Both the position numbers and the translations under genes were made by a program. The notes under the pieces were generated by a model. It was not told where the DNA came from. It was given only the letters and a program-made list of their open reading frames with translations, and did not search any database. 64,000 nt of DNA. Origin: Streptomyces sp. cf386 (GTDB lineage: Bacteria > Actinomycetota > Actinomycetes > Streptomycetales > Streptomycetaceae). The stretch lies in contig NZ_FNHV01000028.1 of the NCBI RefSeq assembly GCF_900103585.1, positions 1 through 64,000 on the forward strand, in the 5' to 3' direction. The first letter of the stretch is position 1. Each line of letters begins with the position of its first letter. Shown here in pieces: positions 15,823-24,467 of this stretch.

Positions 15823-16764
15823 TCAGGTGCGCGCGGACGTCTGCAGGAAAAGCTCCAGCAGTGCCAGCAGCGTCTCGGGAGCGTCCTCGGTCGGGAAGTG
15901 GCCGGCGCCCGGGATCTCGACCATGGGTGCGTCGGGGTAGGCCAGATGGAACGATGGGATCACGTACTGGGGCAGCAGTGCGGTGTCCCGCATCCCGACC
16001 GCCAGCATTGCCGGCACGGCGCGCAGCGCGGCGACGGCTTCCATGGGCGGCGGGCCGGGCGGCGGGCCCTGCGGGCCCTCCAGGACCTGCCGGGGGAACG
16101 CGATGACACCGCGGCACTCAGCCGGGGTCGAAAAGGGGCTGGAGTACGCGCGGATCCAGGTCGGCGTGGCGATCTCCGGTCGGGCGACATGTTGCAGGTC
16201 GATCATCAGCTGAGCGATGGTGTGACCCGCCCGTCCGAGGATCTGCTCGAACGAACCGTCCGCGAGCGCCGACTGGGCCCACCGGAACCACCGGCTCTCG
16301 GCGCCGTTGGCCATCATCAGATCGCCGATGCCCTCGGCGAGAGGCAGCACGGTGTTCACCGCGAAGATCCGGGAGATCCGGCCGGGATTACGCAATGCGA
16401 ACCCGGCGCCGATGGGGCCGCCCCAGTCACGGACCACCAGGGTGATGTCCGTGAGGTCGAGCGTGTCGACGAGCAACGATTCGAGATTCAGGATGTGTTC
16501 GCTCGCGTCGTACGTGCGGTCCTGCGGTGTCTCGCTCTTGCCGAAGCCCATGTGGTCGGGAACGACCACCCGATGGTGACGCGACAGCGGCCCGATCAGG
16601 TGGCGCCACTCGTAGCCCCACGTGGGCTCGCCATGCAGCATGACGATCGTCTGACCGGGCCGCTCGGGGCCCTCGTCGACATAATGCTGACGGAAGCCGG
16701 CAGCCTCATTGAAACGGGCGGGATACGGCCACGTGCCGTCGAACGTCTCGTCAGCAGCAATCAC
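15823..16764 (-). CDS. Haloalkane-dehalogenase-like alpha/beta-hydrolase
   Basis: A 313-aa hydrolase closest in pattern to subfamily I haloalkane dehalogenases (DhlA/DmbC-like). The oxyanion strand is 'VMLHGEPTWGYEWR' with Glu46, the nucleophile elbow is 'VVRDWGG' with Asp113 and the halide-binding Trp114, the acid is Asp260 ('GMRDTALLPQ') and the base His289 ('PGAGHFPTED'). An Asp nucleophile followed by Trp argues for C-halogen hydrolysis over esterase activity. The cap has Trp residues at 159 and 162, but I cannot fix the second halide-binding residue by eye. The start is GTG 16764 with GGAAGG about 10 bases before it. It is divergent from a TetR cassette, its likely regulator before that gene was frameshifted. 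Confidence 0.82.
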   Translation of the reverse strand: MIAADETFDGTWPYPARFNEAAGFRQHYVDEGPERPGQTIVMLHGEPTWGYEWRHLIGPLSRHHRVVVPDHMGFGKSETPQDRTYDASEHILNLESLLVDTLDLTDITLVVRDWGGPIGAGFALRNPGRISRIFAVNTVLPLAEGIGDLMMANGAESRWFRWAQSALADGSFEQILGRAGHTIAQLMIDLQHVARPEIATPTWIRAYSSPFSTPAECRGVIAFPRQVLEGPQGPPPGPPPMEAVAALRAVPAMLAVGMRDTALLPQYVIPSFHLAYPDAPMVEIPGAGHFPTEDAPETLLALLELFLQTSART

Positions 16765-16929
16765 GGGACATCGTGCCTTCCGGTGCAGTGTTGTCCGTAC
16801 TGACCGCGGTCATGAGGTCCTCCGAAGTATTTGGTTCTGAAGCAGCCTTCATCGGCTGGCTCGTTCTTGCACCGAGCTGCGTGCGACGCCCTGAACGTCA
16901 TGAATTCAACGTCCAAGTCGCCTTCGCGG

Positions 16930-17695
16930 CGCACCGGTCCTGCAAGCCCGGACCAAGCCTGTCCGGTGAGCTCAGGATGGTTGTGTACTGAATAGTCAGG
17001 AACCTAGATGGTTCTGTACTGACTTGTCAAGAAGGGTGGGACGGCTTTCCCTTCGGTGTATGGCCAGACCACGAAGCTTCGACCCCGACCACGTCCTGCA
17101 TGCCGCCGAGCGGCAGTTCCGCACCTCGGGCTACAACGGCACGAGCGTCGACGACATCAGCGCCGCCACCGGCCTGGGCCGCGGCAGCCTCTACGCCGCG
17201 TTCGACGGCAAACACGGCGTGCTGCTGCAGGCCATGGCCAGCTACTTCGCCCGGCTGGGGCAGTTTGCGCCCAAGGCCCTCGCCGGACCGGACGAAGGCG
17301 CCGCGTCCTGGAACGACTGCACGCCTACCTGCTCCGCGCCGTCCACGGGGTGCCACTCGCCGCCGACGTACCCCCCGCCCCCGACCGGACGGCCGCAGCC
17401 TGCTTCGCCGCCAAGATGACCCTGGAGATCGGCGCCTCCGACCCCGAAGTGCAACGCCTGGCCAACGACTGCTTCGCCGCGGTCGCGACAGCGGTGGCCG
17501 AATGCGCGCGAGCGGCGCAGCGCAACGGCGACATCGACCCCGACGCCGATCCCGACGACCTCGCGTACCTTCTGCTGACCATCATCCGAGGCATCGATGT
17601 CGTAGGCGCATACGGCCACAGCCCCGACCGCCCGACCTCGATCGCAGAGAGCGCGTTCGCCCTGCTGCCTCGCCACCGCCACCGCCGAGAAGGCG
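16930..17695. repeat. TetR cassette repeat R2, frameshifted copy
   Basis: From 'CGCACCGGTCCTGCAAG' to the end of the TetR frame this region matches 24338-25092 almost base for base. It comprises ~130 bases of promoter/operator and the TetR gene. A third, broken copy lies at 13231-13302 plus 13501-13980. Confidence 0.88.
16984..17029. promoter_or_regulatory. TetR-cassette operator: paired TGTACTGA repeats
   Basis: TGTACTGAATAGTCA (16984-16998) and TGTACTGACTTGTCA (17015-17029) are direct repeats spaced 31 bases, three helical turns. Between them a GAACC/GGTTC inverted repeat spans 16999-17014. A plausible promoter, TTGTGT at 16981 and TAGATG at 17005 with an 18-base spacer, overlaps. It sits between the dehalogenase-like gene and the TetR frame, and is likely the TetR binding site. 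Confidence 0.65.
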
Positions 17696-17739
17696 CCGTG
17701 CCTTCCAGCGACTTGACCCAGCAGGAGACGCTCGCATGA
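17060..17739 (+). pseudogene. TetR-family regulator, frameshifted
   Basis: Reads like the intact regulator at 24.5 kb from 'MARPRSFDPDHVL' through the HTH ('VDDISAATGLGRGSLYAAF') to 'LAGPDEGA'. There five extra bases (around 17303-17308, GCGTC next to a similar GCGCC) shift the frame. The remainder, 'LERLHAYLLRAVHGVPLAAD' to the end, continues in the next frame to TGA 17737-17739. Unless frameshifting rescues it, the protein would be a short DNA-binding fragment. The stop overlaps the ATG of the Yellow-like gene, so it was once translationally coupled to it. Confidence 0.85.
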
Positions 17740-18883
17740 AAGGACGTACATTCCTCGGCGCGACCACCGCGTCGCTGGCCGCCACCCAACTCGCCGGGCC
17801 CGCCTACGCCGCCGCCGGTTCAACCGCCGGTCAGCGCACGGTCGTCGCCCGCTTCTGGGGCTCGATGCCGACGAGTGTCACCGTCTCACGCCACGGCCGT
17901 ATCTTCGTCAACTTCCGCCGCTGGGGCCACGACGTCCCGTTCACCGTCGCCGAACTGCGGCAAGGGAAGCCGGTGGCGTACCCCAACGCCGAGGTGAACC
18001 GCTAGGACGCCTCCGACCTGGCCGGGCACTTCCAGTCGGTGCAGAGCGTCGTCGTCGACCCGGCCGACCGGCTATGGATCCTCGACACCGGAAACCCGCT
18101 GTTCGCCGGGTCCTCCTACGGCGGCCCGAAGCTCGTGGCGGTCGACCTGCGCACCGACCGGATCGTACGGAAGCTCCTCTTCCCGCCCGAGGTGGTGCCG
18201 TCGAACAGCTACCCCAACGACGTGTGCTTCGACCTGCGGCGCGGCGCCGAGGGCATGGCGTTCATCACCGACTCGGGCGGCTCGAACGGCGTGATCGTGG
18301 TCGACCTCGCCACAGGCCGCTCCTGGCGGCGGCTGACCGGGCATCCCTCAGTGCTCCCCGACGAGCAGTTCCTTCCCATCATCGAGGGCGAACCCCTCAT
18401 GATCCGCCCCGCGGACGGCGAACCCACCTACTACGAGACCGGCTCCGACGGCATCGCTCTCAGCGCCGACGGCCAGCGCCTCTCCTACTCCCCCCTGTCC
18501 AGCCGCCGGCTGCACAGCGTGTCCACCGACGCCCTCGCCGACCCGGACGCCACGGACGCCGAGGCGGCGGCGACGGTCGAGGACCTCGGATTCAAGCCGA
18601 TGGCCGACGGTCTGGAGAGCGACGACAAGGGACGGCTCTACGGCGGCGACCTGGAACACAACTCCATCTGGCGCAGGAATCCGGACGGCACCTACCGCAC
18701 CCTCGCCCAGGGCACCGACCTCATCTGGGTCGACACCCTGTCCGTCGCCTCGGACCGGCACCTGTACGCCACGGCCAACCAGCTCAACCGGATGTCGCTC
18801 TTCCACGAGGCGAGGATCTGCGCCGCAAGCCCTATCTCCTGGTCCGCCTGCCGATCGACGCCGGACCGGTCAGGCTCATGTGA
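17736..18883 (+). pseudogene. Yellow/major-royal-jelly-type secreted beta-propeller protein, broken
   Basis: The frame starts ATGA-coupled to the TetR gene with a signal peptide ('MKGRTFLGATTASLAATQLA') and the typical start of the bacterial MRJP/Yellow family: 'WGSMPTSVTVSRHGRIFVNF'. A TAG at 18003-18005 interrupts it (…AEVNR*DASDLAGHFQSVQ), where Tyr (TAC) is expected. After it the family sequence resumes in the same frame: 'DPADRLWILDTGNPLF', 'SYPNDVCFDLR', 'ITDSGGSNGVIVVD'. A one-base loss near 18808-18812 shifts the last segment 'GEDLRRKPYLLVRLPID' to another frame ending at TGA 18881-18883. Two independent lesions mark a dead gene. Intact homologues are periplasmic/secreted propellers that probably bind small molecules. 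Confidence 0.82.
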
Positions 18884-19264
18884 CCCTTCCAGCCCGCGTC
18901 ACGTGACTGCCTGGTCGCTGTCCCGGTGCGCACCCGGCCGGGCAGCGGTCGGCCTCGTCCCGGGCCAGGACCCGCTCAGGGTAGGGCCTGATGTTGCAGT
19001 GCGGGGCGATGGGGAGTGAGCCTTTTCCATCCTCAGCCTGAGCTGGCCGGCCTCGGGCGTCAGGTGACGCTGGTAGGGAGGCTCCGGACGGGGCTGCGCT
19101 GGGTGCTGTTGTCGATGCGCCGGTCCGGCTCGGTGCGCGCAGCCAGCCCCTGCCGGTGTAGCCGAGCTCGGCCTCCGACAGTACCCACGTCTTGCACACC
19201 CCGGCGATGAGCACGGCACGGGTTTCGCGGATATGGGGCCAGCCCAGCACACCGGCGAGACGGG
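18884..19264. other. Unresolved stretch with a leftward frame of unknown origin
   Basis: A leftward frame (19250 to 18876) contains 'GVLGWPHIRETRAVLIAGVC' and 'KTWVLSEAELGYTGRGW', which looks protein-like and seems to continue upstream as 'RDEALTRLAG' without a proper start. I do not recognise it. It is joined to the UBP zinc-finger stub at about 19290, so it is probably the tail of a third gene moved here. Its second half has no coding character. Confidence 0.35.
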
Positions 19265-19327
19265 TCAGCGCCTCGTCCCGGCCCCGCAGGGCGGGACGCT
19301 GGGGTCGATGGCGGTGCCCTTGGTCAT
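19265..19327 (-). pseudogene. Stub of a UBP-type zinc-finger protein
   Basis: ATG 19325-19327 overlaps the kinase stop (ATGA). The first residues, 'MTKGTAIDPSVPPCGAG', are those of the small UBP-type zinc-finger proteins that often follow this kind of kinase/reductase pair in Streptomyces, but after about 18 codons the frame ends and foreign sequence begins. The zinc-binding cysteines and histidines are all lost. Confidence 0.6.
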
Positions 19328-20796
19328 GAGGGCTCCTGGGCCGGGTCCGGGACGGTATCGGGCTCGGTGGCGGTGAGGGGGAGCAGCACCTGGAAGCGGG
19401 TGTCGCCGGGTACGGACTCGACTTTCAGGTCACCGTGGTGCTTGTTGACGACGATCCGCCAGGAGATGTCGAGCCCCAGCCCGGTGCCCTCGCCCACCGG
19501 TTTGGTGGTGAAGAACGGGTCGAAGATCCGGCCGCGGATCTCGGCCGGCACTCCCGGGCCCGTGTCGCGGAACTCCACCAGCAGCCGGTCGTGCACCAGA
19601 GCGGTGCGTACGGTCAACGTCCCTTCGCCGCCCGCGCCCTTGATGGCGGAGACGGCGTTGTCGATCAGGTTGGTCCACACCTGGTTCAGTTCGGCCGGGT
19701 AGGCCGGAATCCTCGGCACCGAACGGTCGTACTCCTTCACGACCTTGACCTGGGGACCGATCTTGCCCGACAGCATCAGCAGCGTGCTGTCGAGGAGTTC
19801 GTGGACATCGGCGACCTGGTAGGGCGCGCGATCCAACTGCGAGTACTGCTTGGCGGCGTCGACGAGGTGCGAGATACGGGTGGTGGAGTCCTCGATCTCG
19901 GACATCAACAGCTCGGTCTCGACCGTGTAGGTGAGCCACCCGATGGCACTCTGCAGGATCTCCTGCTCATCGACGGCCGCCGCGATCTGCTCCAGCCAGT
20001 CGACGTCGAGACCGCCCTGCACGAAGATCGGCGCGATCTGCCAGCCGTTCTGGACACCGTGGTCGTCGAGCCAGTCGGCGAGTTCGTCCTCCCGGTCGGA
20101 CGCTTCGAGCGGGCTCAGTGCCGGCGCCTTGGAGACCCGCTCGGCCGTACGCTCCTGGAGATCGACCAGGGCCTTCAGGGCGTCGCCGTGGTAAGGGCCC
20201 GAGGCGATGGCGCTGAGCTTGTTGCGCATGTGCGCGACCCGGTCCCTGAGCGCCGAGGTGGCCCGTACGGCCGCCGCGGCCGGGTTGTTGAGCTCATGGG
20301 TGAGACCCGCGGACAACGAGCCCAGCGCGAGCAGCCGTTCGCGCTGCCCGACGGCCCGCTGAAAGGTCTGCGAACCGAGGGTGAGCCCCTCCAGGAGATG
20401 GACCGCCATCGGAAACCACTCGTGGATCAAGTTCGCGAACGATTCGGCGGGCAGGACGAAGAACCGCGTCGGCTCCGACACCCGCAACGAGTTCATGTAC
20501 CGCTGCGGTTTTCCGTCCCCGAGGTACGCCATCACGGCCCCCGCGTACACCCCTGGCTGGGACGTGCGGCTCACCTCGATGTCGTCGTCGCCCACCCGGC
20601 GCGACATGACGACCGTGCCTTCGATCATCACGTAGAAGTAGGTCGCCGGGTCACCTTCGGTGAACACCGGCCCGGGGTCGAACAGTTCGATCCGTCCCTC
20701 GCTGCACAGCCTGCCGAGCTGCTCGGAGTTCAGCTTCTCGAAGAGGAACAGCGAGCTGATCTCCGCCGCGCTGCACGGCATCAGCCGCCCGCTCAC
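19324..20796 (-). CDS. Histidine kinase with N-terminal cyclic-nucleotide-binding domain
   Basis: Cytoplasmic sensor kinase of about 490 aa, no membrane helix. A CRP-type nucleotide-binding beta-barrel comes first ('LFDPGPVFTEGDPATYFYVM', 'GTVVMSRRVGDDDIEVSR', 'VYAGAVMAYLG'), then a dimerisation helix with the phospho-acceptor His in 'LSAGLTHELNNPAAAAV', and an HATPase domain with N box 'NQVWTNLIDNAVSAI', G1 'DTGPGVP' and G2 'GTGLGLDIS'. GTG 20796 overlaps the preceding stop (GTGA) and has GGAG before it; ATG 20781 is an alternative. It is translationally coupled to the response-regulator flavoprotein, its obvious partner. The signal is presumably a cyclic nucleotide or another barrel ligand. 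Confidence 0.88.
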   Translation of the reverse strand: MSGRLMPCSAAEISSLFLFEKLNSEQLGRLCSEGRIELFDPGPVFTEGDPATYFYVMIEGTVVMSRRVGDDDIEVSRTSQPGVYAGAVMAYLGDGKPQRYMNSLRVSEPTRFFVLPAESFANLIHEWFPMAVHLLEGLTLGSQTFQRAVGQRERLLALGSLSAGLTHELNNPAAAAVRATSALRDRVAHMRNKLSAIASGPYHGDALKALVDLQERTAERVSKAPALSPLEASDREDELADWLDDHGVQNGWQIAPIFVQGGLDVDWLEQIAAAVDEQEILQSAIGWLTYTVETELLMSEIEDSTTRISHLVDAAKQYSQLDRAPYQVADVHELLDSTLLMLSGKIGPQVKVVKEYDRSVPRIPAYPAELNQVWTNLIDNAVSAIKGAGGEGTLTVRTALVHDRLLVEFRDTGPGVPAEIRGRIFDPFFTTKPVGEGTGLGLDISWRIVVNKHHGDLKVESVPGDTRFQVLLPLTATEPDTVPDPAQEPS

Positions 20797-22469
20797 GACT
20801 GCTCCAGATACCGGTGGACGAGCATCACGGCCATGGCTCCCTCTCCGACGGCGGACGCGACCCGCTTCGCGGACTCCGCGCGCGCGTCCCCGGCGACGAA
20901 CACGCCGGGGATGTTGGTCTCCAGGTGGTATGGCGGCCGGTCCAGCTCCCAGTCCGCCGGTGGCCGCCCGCCGGCGGTCAGATCGGGCCCGGCGAGGATG
21001 AACCCGCGCTCGTCCCGCAACACCGTACCCTCCAGCCAGTCGGTCAGCGGGGCCGCGCCGATGAACACGAACAGCCACTGCGCGTCGACCAGTTCGGTCT
21101 CCCCGCTCGTCGTGTCGCGCAACGTCAGCTGTTCCAGGTGGCCGTCGCCGTGCGCGGCCTCGACGACCGTGTGGGCCCGCACCGAGATGTTCGGCGACTC
21201 GGCGATCTGCTGGATCAGGTAGTGCGACATCGACGCGGTGAGGTCCGCTCCGCGCACCAGCAGGGTGACCGACTTGGCGCCCCTGGACAGGTACATCGCC
21301 GCCTGCCCGGCCGAGTTGGCGCCGCCGACGATGTACACGTCGTGGCCCTGGCAGGCGGCGGCCTCGGTGAGCGCGGACCCGTAGAACACCCCGCGGCCCG
21401 ACAACTCGTCGGCACCCGGCGCCTCCAGCCGCCGGTACGACACACCGGTCGCCAGGATCACGCTGTGCGCCGCGATCGCCGACCCGTCCGCGAACCGTAC
21501 GAGCCGCGCCGCCCCGCTGCTGTCCAGACCGGTCACCTCCCGTGCGGAGAGGATCTCGGCGCCGAACTTCGTGGCCTGGCGTCGCGCCCGGTCGGTGAGC
21601 TGGCCGCCGGACACCCCGTCCGGGAAGCCCAGATAGTTCTCGATCCGCGAACTCTGCCCGGCCTGCCCGCCGGTCGCCGACCGCTCCACGAGCACCGTAC
21701 GCAGGCCCTCCGAGGCCCCGTACACGGCCGCGCCCAGCCCGGCCGGCCCGCCGCCGATGACGACCAGGTCGTAGAAGTCGGCCGTGGGTGTCGTCGCCAG
21801 TCCCACGTGCGCGGCCAGTTCGGGCACCTCCGGCTCGACGAGCGCCGAACCGTCCGCCGTGATCACCACCGGCAGCCGCTGCCCGTCCTGCCCGGCCGCC
21901 GCGAGCAGCCGCTGCCCCTCGGGCTCGTCCGTGGAGTACCAGCGGTACGGCACCTGGTTGCGGGCCAGGAACTCCCGTACGTCCGACGAGCGGGCCGACC
22001 ACCGGTGACCGACGACCTTGGTGCTCGGCACCGGCCGGAAGTCACTGCACCGCCAGGCCTCCAGCAGATCGTCGAGCACCGGGTAGAGCTTCTCCTCCGG
22101 CGGGTCCCACGGCTTGAGGAGGTAGTGGTCGAGGTCGACGACGTTGATCGCGTCGATCGCCGCGTTCGAGTCCGCGTACGCGGTCAGCAGCACGCGCCGG
22201 GCGCCCGGATACACGTCCATGGCCTGTTCGAGGAACTCGATGCCGTTCATCTGGGGCATCCGGTAGTCGGCCAGGATCACCGCGACCAGATCACCGCGCA
22301 GCTTCAGCTCCCGCAGCGCCTCCAGCGCGGACTCGCCGGACTCCGCGCGCACGATCCGGTACGACTTGCCGTAGCGCCGTCGCAGGTCACGGGCGACGGC
22401 CCGGGACACCCCGGGATCGTCGTCCACGGTCATGATGACGGTCCGCGCAGCGTCCGGGGCCTGTGCCAT
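20793..22469 (-). CDS. Response regulator fused to thioredoxin-reductase-fold flavoprotein lacking CxxC
   Basis: A 558-aa fusion. Residues 10-130 form a receiver domain: acidic pair Asp16/17, phospho-acceptor Asp68 ('ILADYRMPQMNG'), Thr96, Lys119. Residues ~150-225 ('VVGHRWSARSSDVREFLARN', 'LPVVITADG') look like a glutaredoxin fold, but the CPxC site is 'SARS'. Residues 233-558 are a thioredoxin-reductase fold with FAD site 'VVIGGGPAGLG' and NAD site 'VGGANSAG'. Where TrxB has CATC, this reads 'FYGSALTEA'. All thiol chemistry seems gone. Start ATG 22469 follows GGGGGA. It is followed by the cNMP-domain kinase, which should phosphorylate Asp68. Output may be flavin/NADH redox activity or conformational signalling. 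Confidence 0.88.
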   Translation of the reverse strand: MAQAPDAARTVIMTVDDDPGVSRAVARDLRRRYGKSYRIVRAESGESALEALRELKLRGDLVAVILADYRMPQMNGIEFLEQAMDVYPGARRVLLTAYADSNAAIDAINVVDLDHYLLKPWDPPEEKLYPVLDDLLEAWRCSDFRPVPSTKVVGHRWSARSSDVREFLARNQVPYRWYSTDEPEGQRLLAAAGQDGQRLPVVITADGSALVEPEVPELAAHVGLATTPTADFYDLVVIGGGPAGLGAAVYGASEGLRTVLVERSATGGQAGQSSRIENYLGFPDGVSGGQLTDRARRQATKFGAEILSAREVTGLDSSGAARLVRFADGSAIAAHSVILATGVSYRRLEAPGADELSGRGVFYGSALTEAAACQGHDVYIVGGANSAGQAAMYLSRGAKSVTLLVRGADLTASMSHYLIQQIAESPNISVRAHTVVEAAHGDGHLEQLTLRDTTSGETELVDAQWLFVFIGAAPLTDWLEGTVLRDERGFILAGPDLTAGGRPPADWELDRPPYHLETNIPGVFVAGDARAESAKRVASAVGEGAMAVMLVHRYLEQS

Positions 22470-22498
22470 ACGTCCCCCACTCCGAGTGATGTGATCCG

Positions 22499-23341
22499 CT
22501 ACTTGACCCATGCCGCGATCCGTTCCGCGATCGCCTCGGGGGCCTCGATGTGCAGGAAGTGACCGACGTCGGGGACGACCTCCAGCGCGTGCGGGGCGGC
22601 GAACCGATGTCGGTCGTCGACCTTCGGGGGGAGGAAGCAGCCGTCGTCGGCACCGTAAAGCTGCAGCAGGGGCACCGCGATCGGCTGAGACAGGCGGCGC
22701 GTCGCCCCAATCATGCTGGGTCGCAGCATCGCCCGGTAGTACTTCAGAGGCGCGGGCATGCTCGCCCGCAGGTGCTCGTGCAGCTCCGCCTGGAGAGCTG
22801 GATCGAGTGAGAGGCTGGGCGACCACTGACGCCAGAGGCGGTCGATGAAGGCGAGATCGCGGGCGGTGGCCACCCAGCCGCTTCCCGGCAGTTGAAAGAG
22901 CCCCATGTACCAGATCCGGCGTAGCTGAGCGAGGCGCGGCCGACTCAGGAACGTGATGGGGTGGGGGACTGCGAGCGTGACCGCGCGTTCGATCCGCTCC
23001 GGCGCGGTGACGACGGCATCGTATGTGATCAGGGCGCCCCAGTCGTGGCCGACCAACTCCACGGCTCGCCCGGGAGACCAGCGGTCGATCAGCGCGAGCA
23101 CGTCGCCGGTGAGGGATGCGAAGTCGAACGGTCCCGCGGTCGGGGACGGCGCGTAACCGCGAAGCCAGGGTGCGAGGACGTGACGTCCGCGGCGGCCGAG
23201 CTCGGCGAGGAAGGGCTTCGCGGTCGGCGGATGGTCCGGGAAGCCGTGCAGGACGAGCGTCGGTTGACCATCGGGGTCACCACCCTGCAGCGCGTGAAAG
23301 GTGCCGTGTGGCAGGTCGAAGGTGACGTGTTCGAATTCCAT
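22499..23341 (-). CDS. Epoxide-hydrolase-like alpha/beta-hydrolase
   Basis: 280 aa, with 'LVLHGFPDHPP' at the oxyanion hole, nucleophile elbow 'VGHDWGA' (Asp100), acid in 'LYGADDGCFLP' (Asp232/233), and base His261 in 'VPDVGHFLHIEAPEAIAERI'. An Asp nucleophile in GHDWG is the mark of epoxide hydrolases and fluoroacetate dehalogenases, not of lipases. Tyr201/Tyr202 in the cap could be ring-opening tyrosines. It starts at ATG 23341, with a weak ribosome site. It lies 107 bases downstream of the SDR on the same strand and may be its co-transcribed partner. Native substrate unknown. Confidence 0.85.
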   Translation of the reverse strand: MEFEHVTFDLPHGTFHALQGGDPDGQPTLVLHGFPDHPPTAKPFLAELGRRGRHVLAPWLRGYAPSPTAGPFDFASLTGDVLALIDRWSPGRAVELVGHDWGALITYDAVVTAPERIERAVTLAVPHPITFLSRPRLAQLRRIWYMGLFQLPGSGWVATARDLAFIDRLWRQWSPSLSLDPALQAELHEHLRASMPAPLKYYRAMLRPSMIGATRRLSQPIAVPLLQLYGADDGCFLPPKVDDRHRFAAPHALEVVPDVGHFLHIEAPEAIAERIAAWVK

Positions 23342-23448
23342 GGGTGTCAGCCATTTCCAGGAGCGGTCGGACGAGAGAGGCTGATGCCGGCTTCAGTGTC
23401 TCTGGTTTTGGACATGTGCGTCTTTTTTGGGCGCCGGGTGTAGCGGGG

Positions 23449-24264
23449 TCAGCCGGCCAGTCGGTTGAGCTTGCGGATTTGTTGGTCGAAGGCGCGCGAG
23501 GGCACGATCCGGCGCAGGAGGCTGACACGTCTGGCCATCGGGCCGGCGGTGTACCGAAGCTTGGGCTTGGAATCGGTGGCGGCCGCGACGATCACCTTCG
23601 CGACAACGTCCGGGTGGTCGGCGTTGCGCACGGCCGTGGCCAGCACGTCCCGGGAGACCTGCCGCTGTGCGGCGTAGACCGGCAGGGGCGAGTCGGGTGC
23701 CATGCTGCTCGCCTCGAAACTCGTGTTTGTGTAGGCCGGCTCGACCAGCAGCATCCGCACGCCGTGCTCACGAAGCTCGTGGTCGACGGACTCGGAGTAG
23801 CCCTCGACCGCGTGCTTGGTGGCGGCGTAGACGGCCATGAAGGGGGCTGGGATCAGGCCGAGTACCGACGCGACGTTGACCACGCGGCCACTGCGCTGGG
23901 CGCGCATGTGGGGCAGCACTGCGTTGGTCATCCGCATCAGGCCGAAGACGTTGATGTCGAAGACCTCCTTGGCCTGGTCGATCGAGCTCTCCTCGCCGGC
24001 GCCGACCGCGCCCACGCCTGCGTTGTTGACCAGGACGTCGATCCGGCCGAACCGATCGATCACCTCCCCGACCAGGGAGCGGACCGATTCGTCGCTGGCC
24101 ACGTCGAGATCGAGGAACGTCACGCCGGCGATCGGCTTGGCGTTCGCCGCGTTGCGGCTCGTGCCGACCACCGCGAAGCCGGCGCCCACGAGGGCGAGCG
24201 CAGCCGCCCGCCCAATCCCGGAGGAGGCACCCGTCACGAGGGCCACTGGGGAAGCTGTCTGCAT
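23449..24264 (-). CDS. Short-chain dehydrogenase/reductase
   Basis: Classical SDR of 271 aa: 'TGASSGIG' (11-18), 'NNAG' (80-83), and catalytic Ser133, Tyr146 and Lys150 in 'VYAATK'. The C-terminal portion with 'PAYTNTSFEASSM' resembles oxidoreductases that act on ketones or alcohols of small hydrophobic molecules. ATG 24264 is preferred since GAAGGA stands 8 bases before it; an ATG 24 bases upstream lacks one. It is divergent from the intact TetR gene across the TGTACTGA operator region, so TetR control is likely. It probably shares a transcript with the epoxide-hydrolase-like gene. Confidence 0.88.
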   Translation of the reverse strand: MQTASPVALVTGASSGIGRAAALALVGAGFAVVGTSRNAANAKPIAGVTFLDLDVASDESVRSLVGEVIDRFGRIDVLVNNAGVGAVGAGEESSIDQAKEVFDINVFGLMRMTNAVLPHMRAQRSGRVVNVASVLGLIPAPFMAVYAATKHAVEGYSESVDHELREHGVRMLLVEPAYTNTSFEASSMAPDSPLPVYAAQRQVSRDVLATAVRNADHPDVVAKVIVAAATDSKPKLRYTAGPMARRVSLLRRIVPSRAFDQQIRKLNRLAG

Positions 24265-24391
24265 GGTGGTTCCTTCGGTTGTGGACATGACTTCGTCGTG
24301 CCCTGTGTGGGGTCGCCTGTGCTCAGGTCGACACGGTCGCACCGGTCCTGCAAGCCCGGACCAAGCCTGTCCGGTGAGCTCAGGATGGTTG

Positions 24392-24437
24392 TGTACTGAA
24401 TAGTCAGGAACCTAGATGGTTCTGTACTGACTTGTCA
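24392..24437. promoter_or_regulatory. TetR-cassette operator between SDR and TetR genes
   Basis: TGTACTGAATAGTCA (24392-24406) and TGTACTGACTTGTCA (24423-24437), identical to the pair at 16984-17029 including the 31-base spacing. The site lies 31 bases before the TetR ATG and about 130 bases from the divergent SDR start, a position suited to repress both. Confidence 0.68.
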
Positions 24438-24467
24438 AGAAGGCTGGGACGGCTTTACCTTCGGTGT

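Noticed and set aside
20797..22002. Long leftward extension ahead of the histidine kinase
   Set aside because: It lies in another frame of the response-regulator flavoprotein and is Gly/Arg-rich without motifs; the kinase starts at 20796 or 20781.
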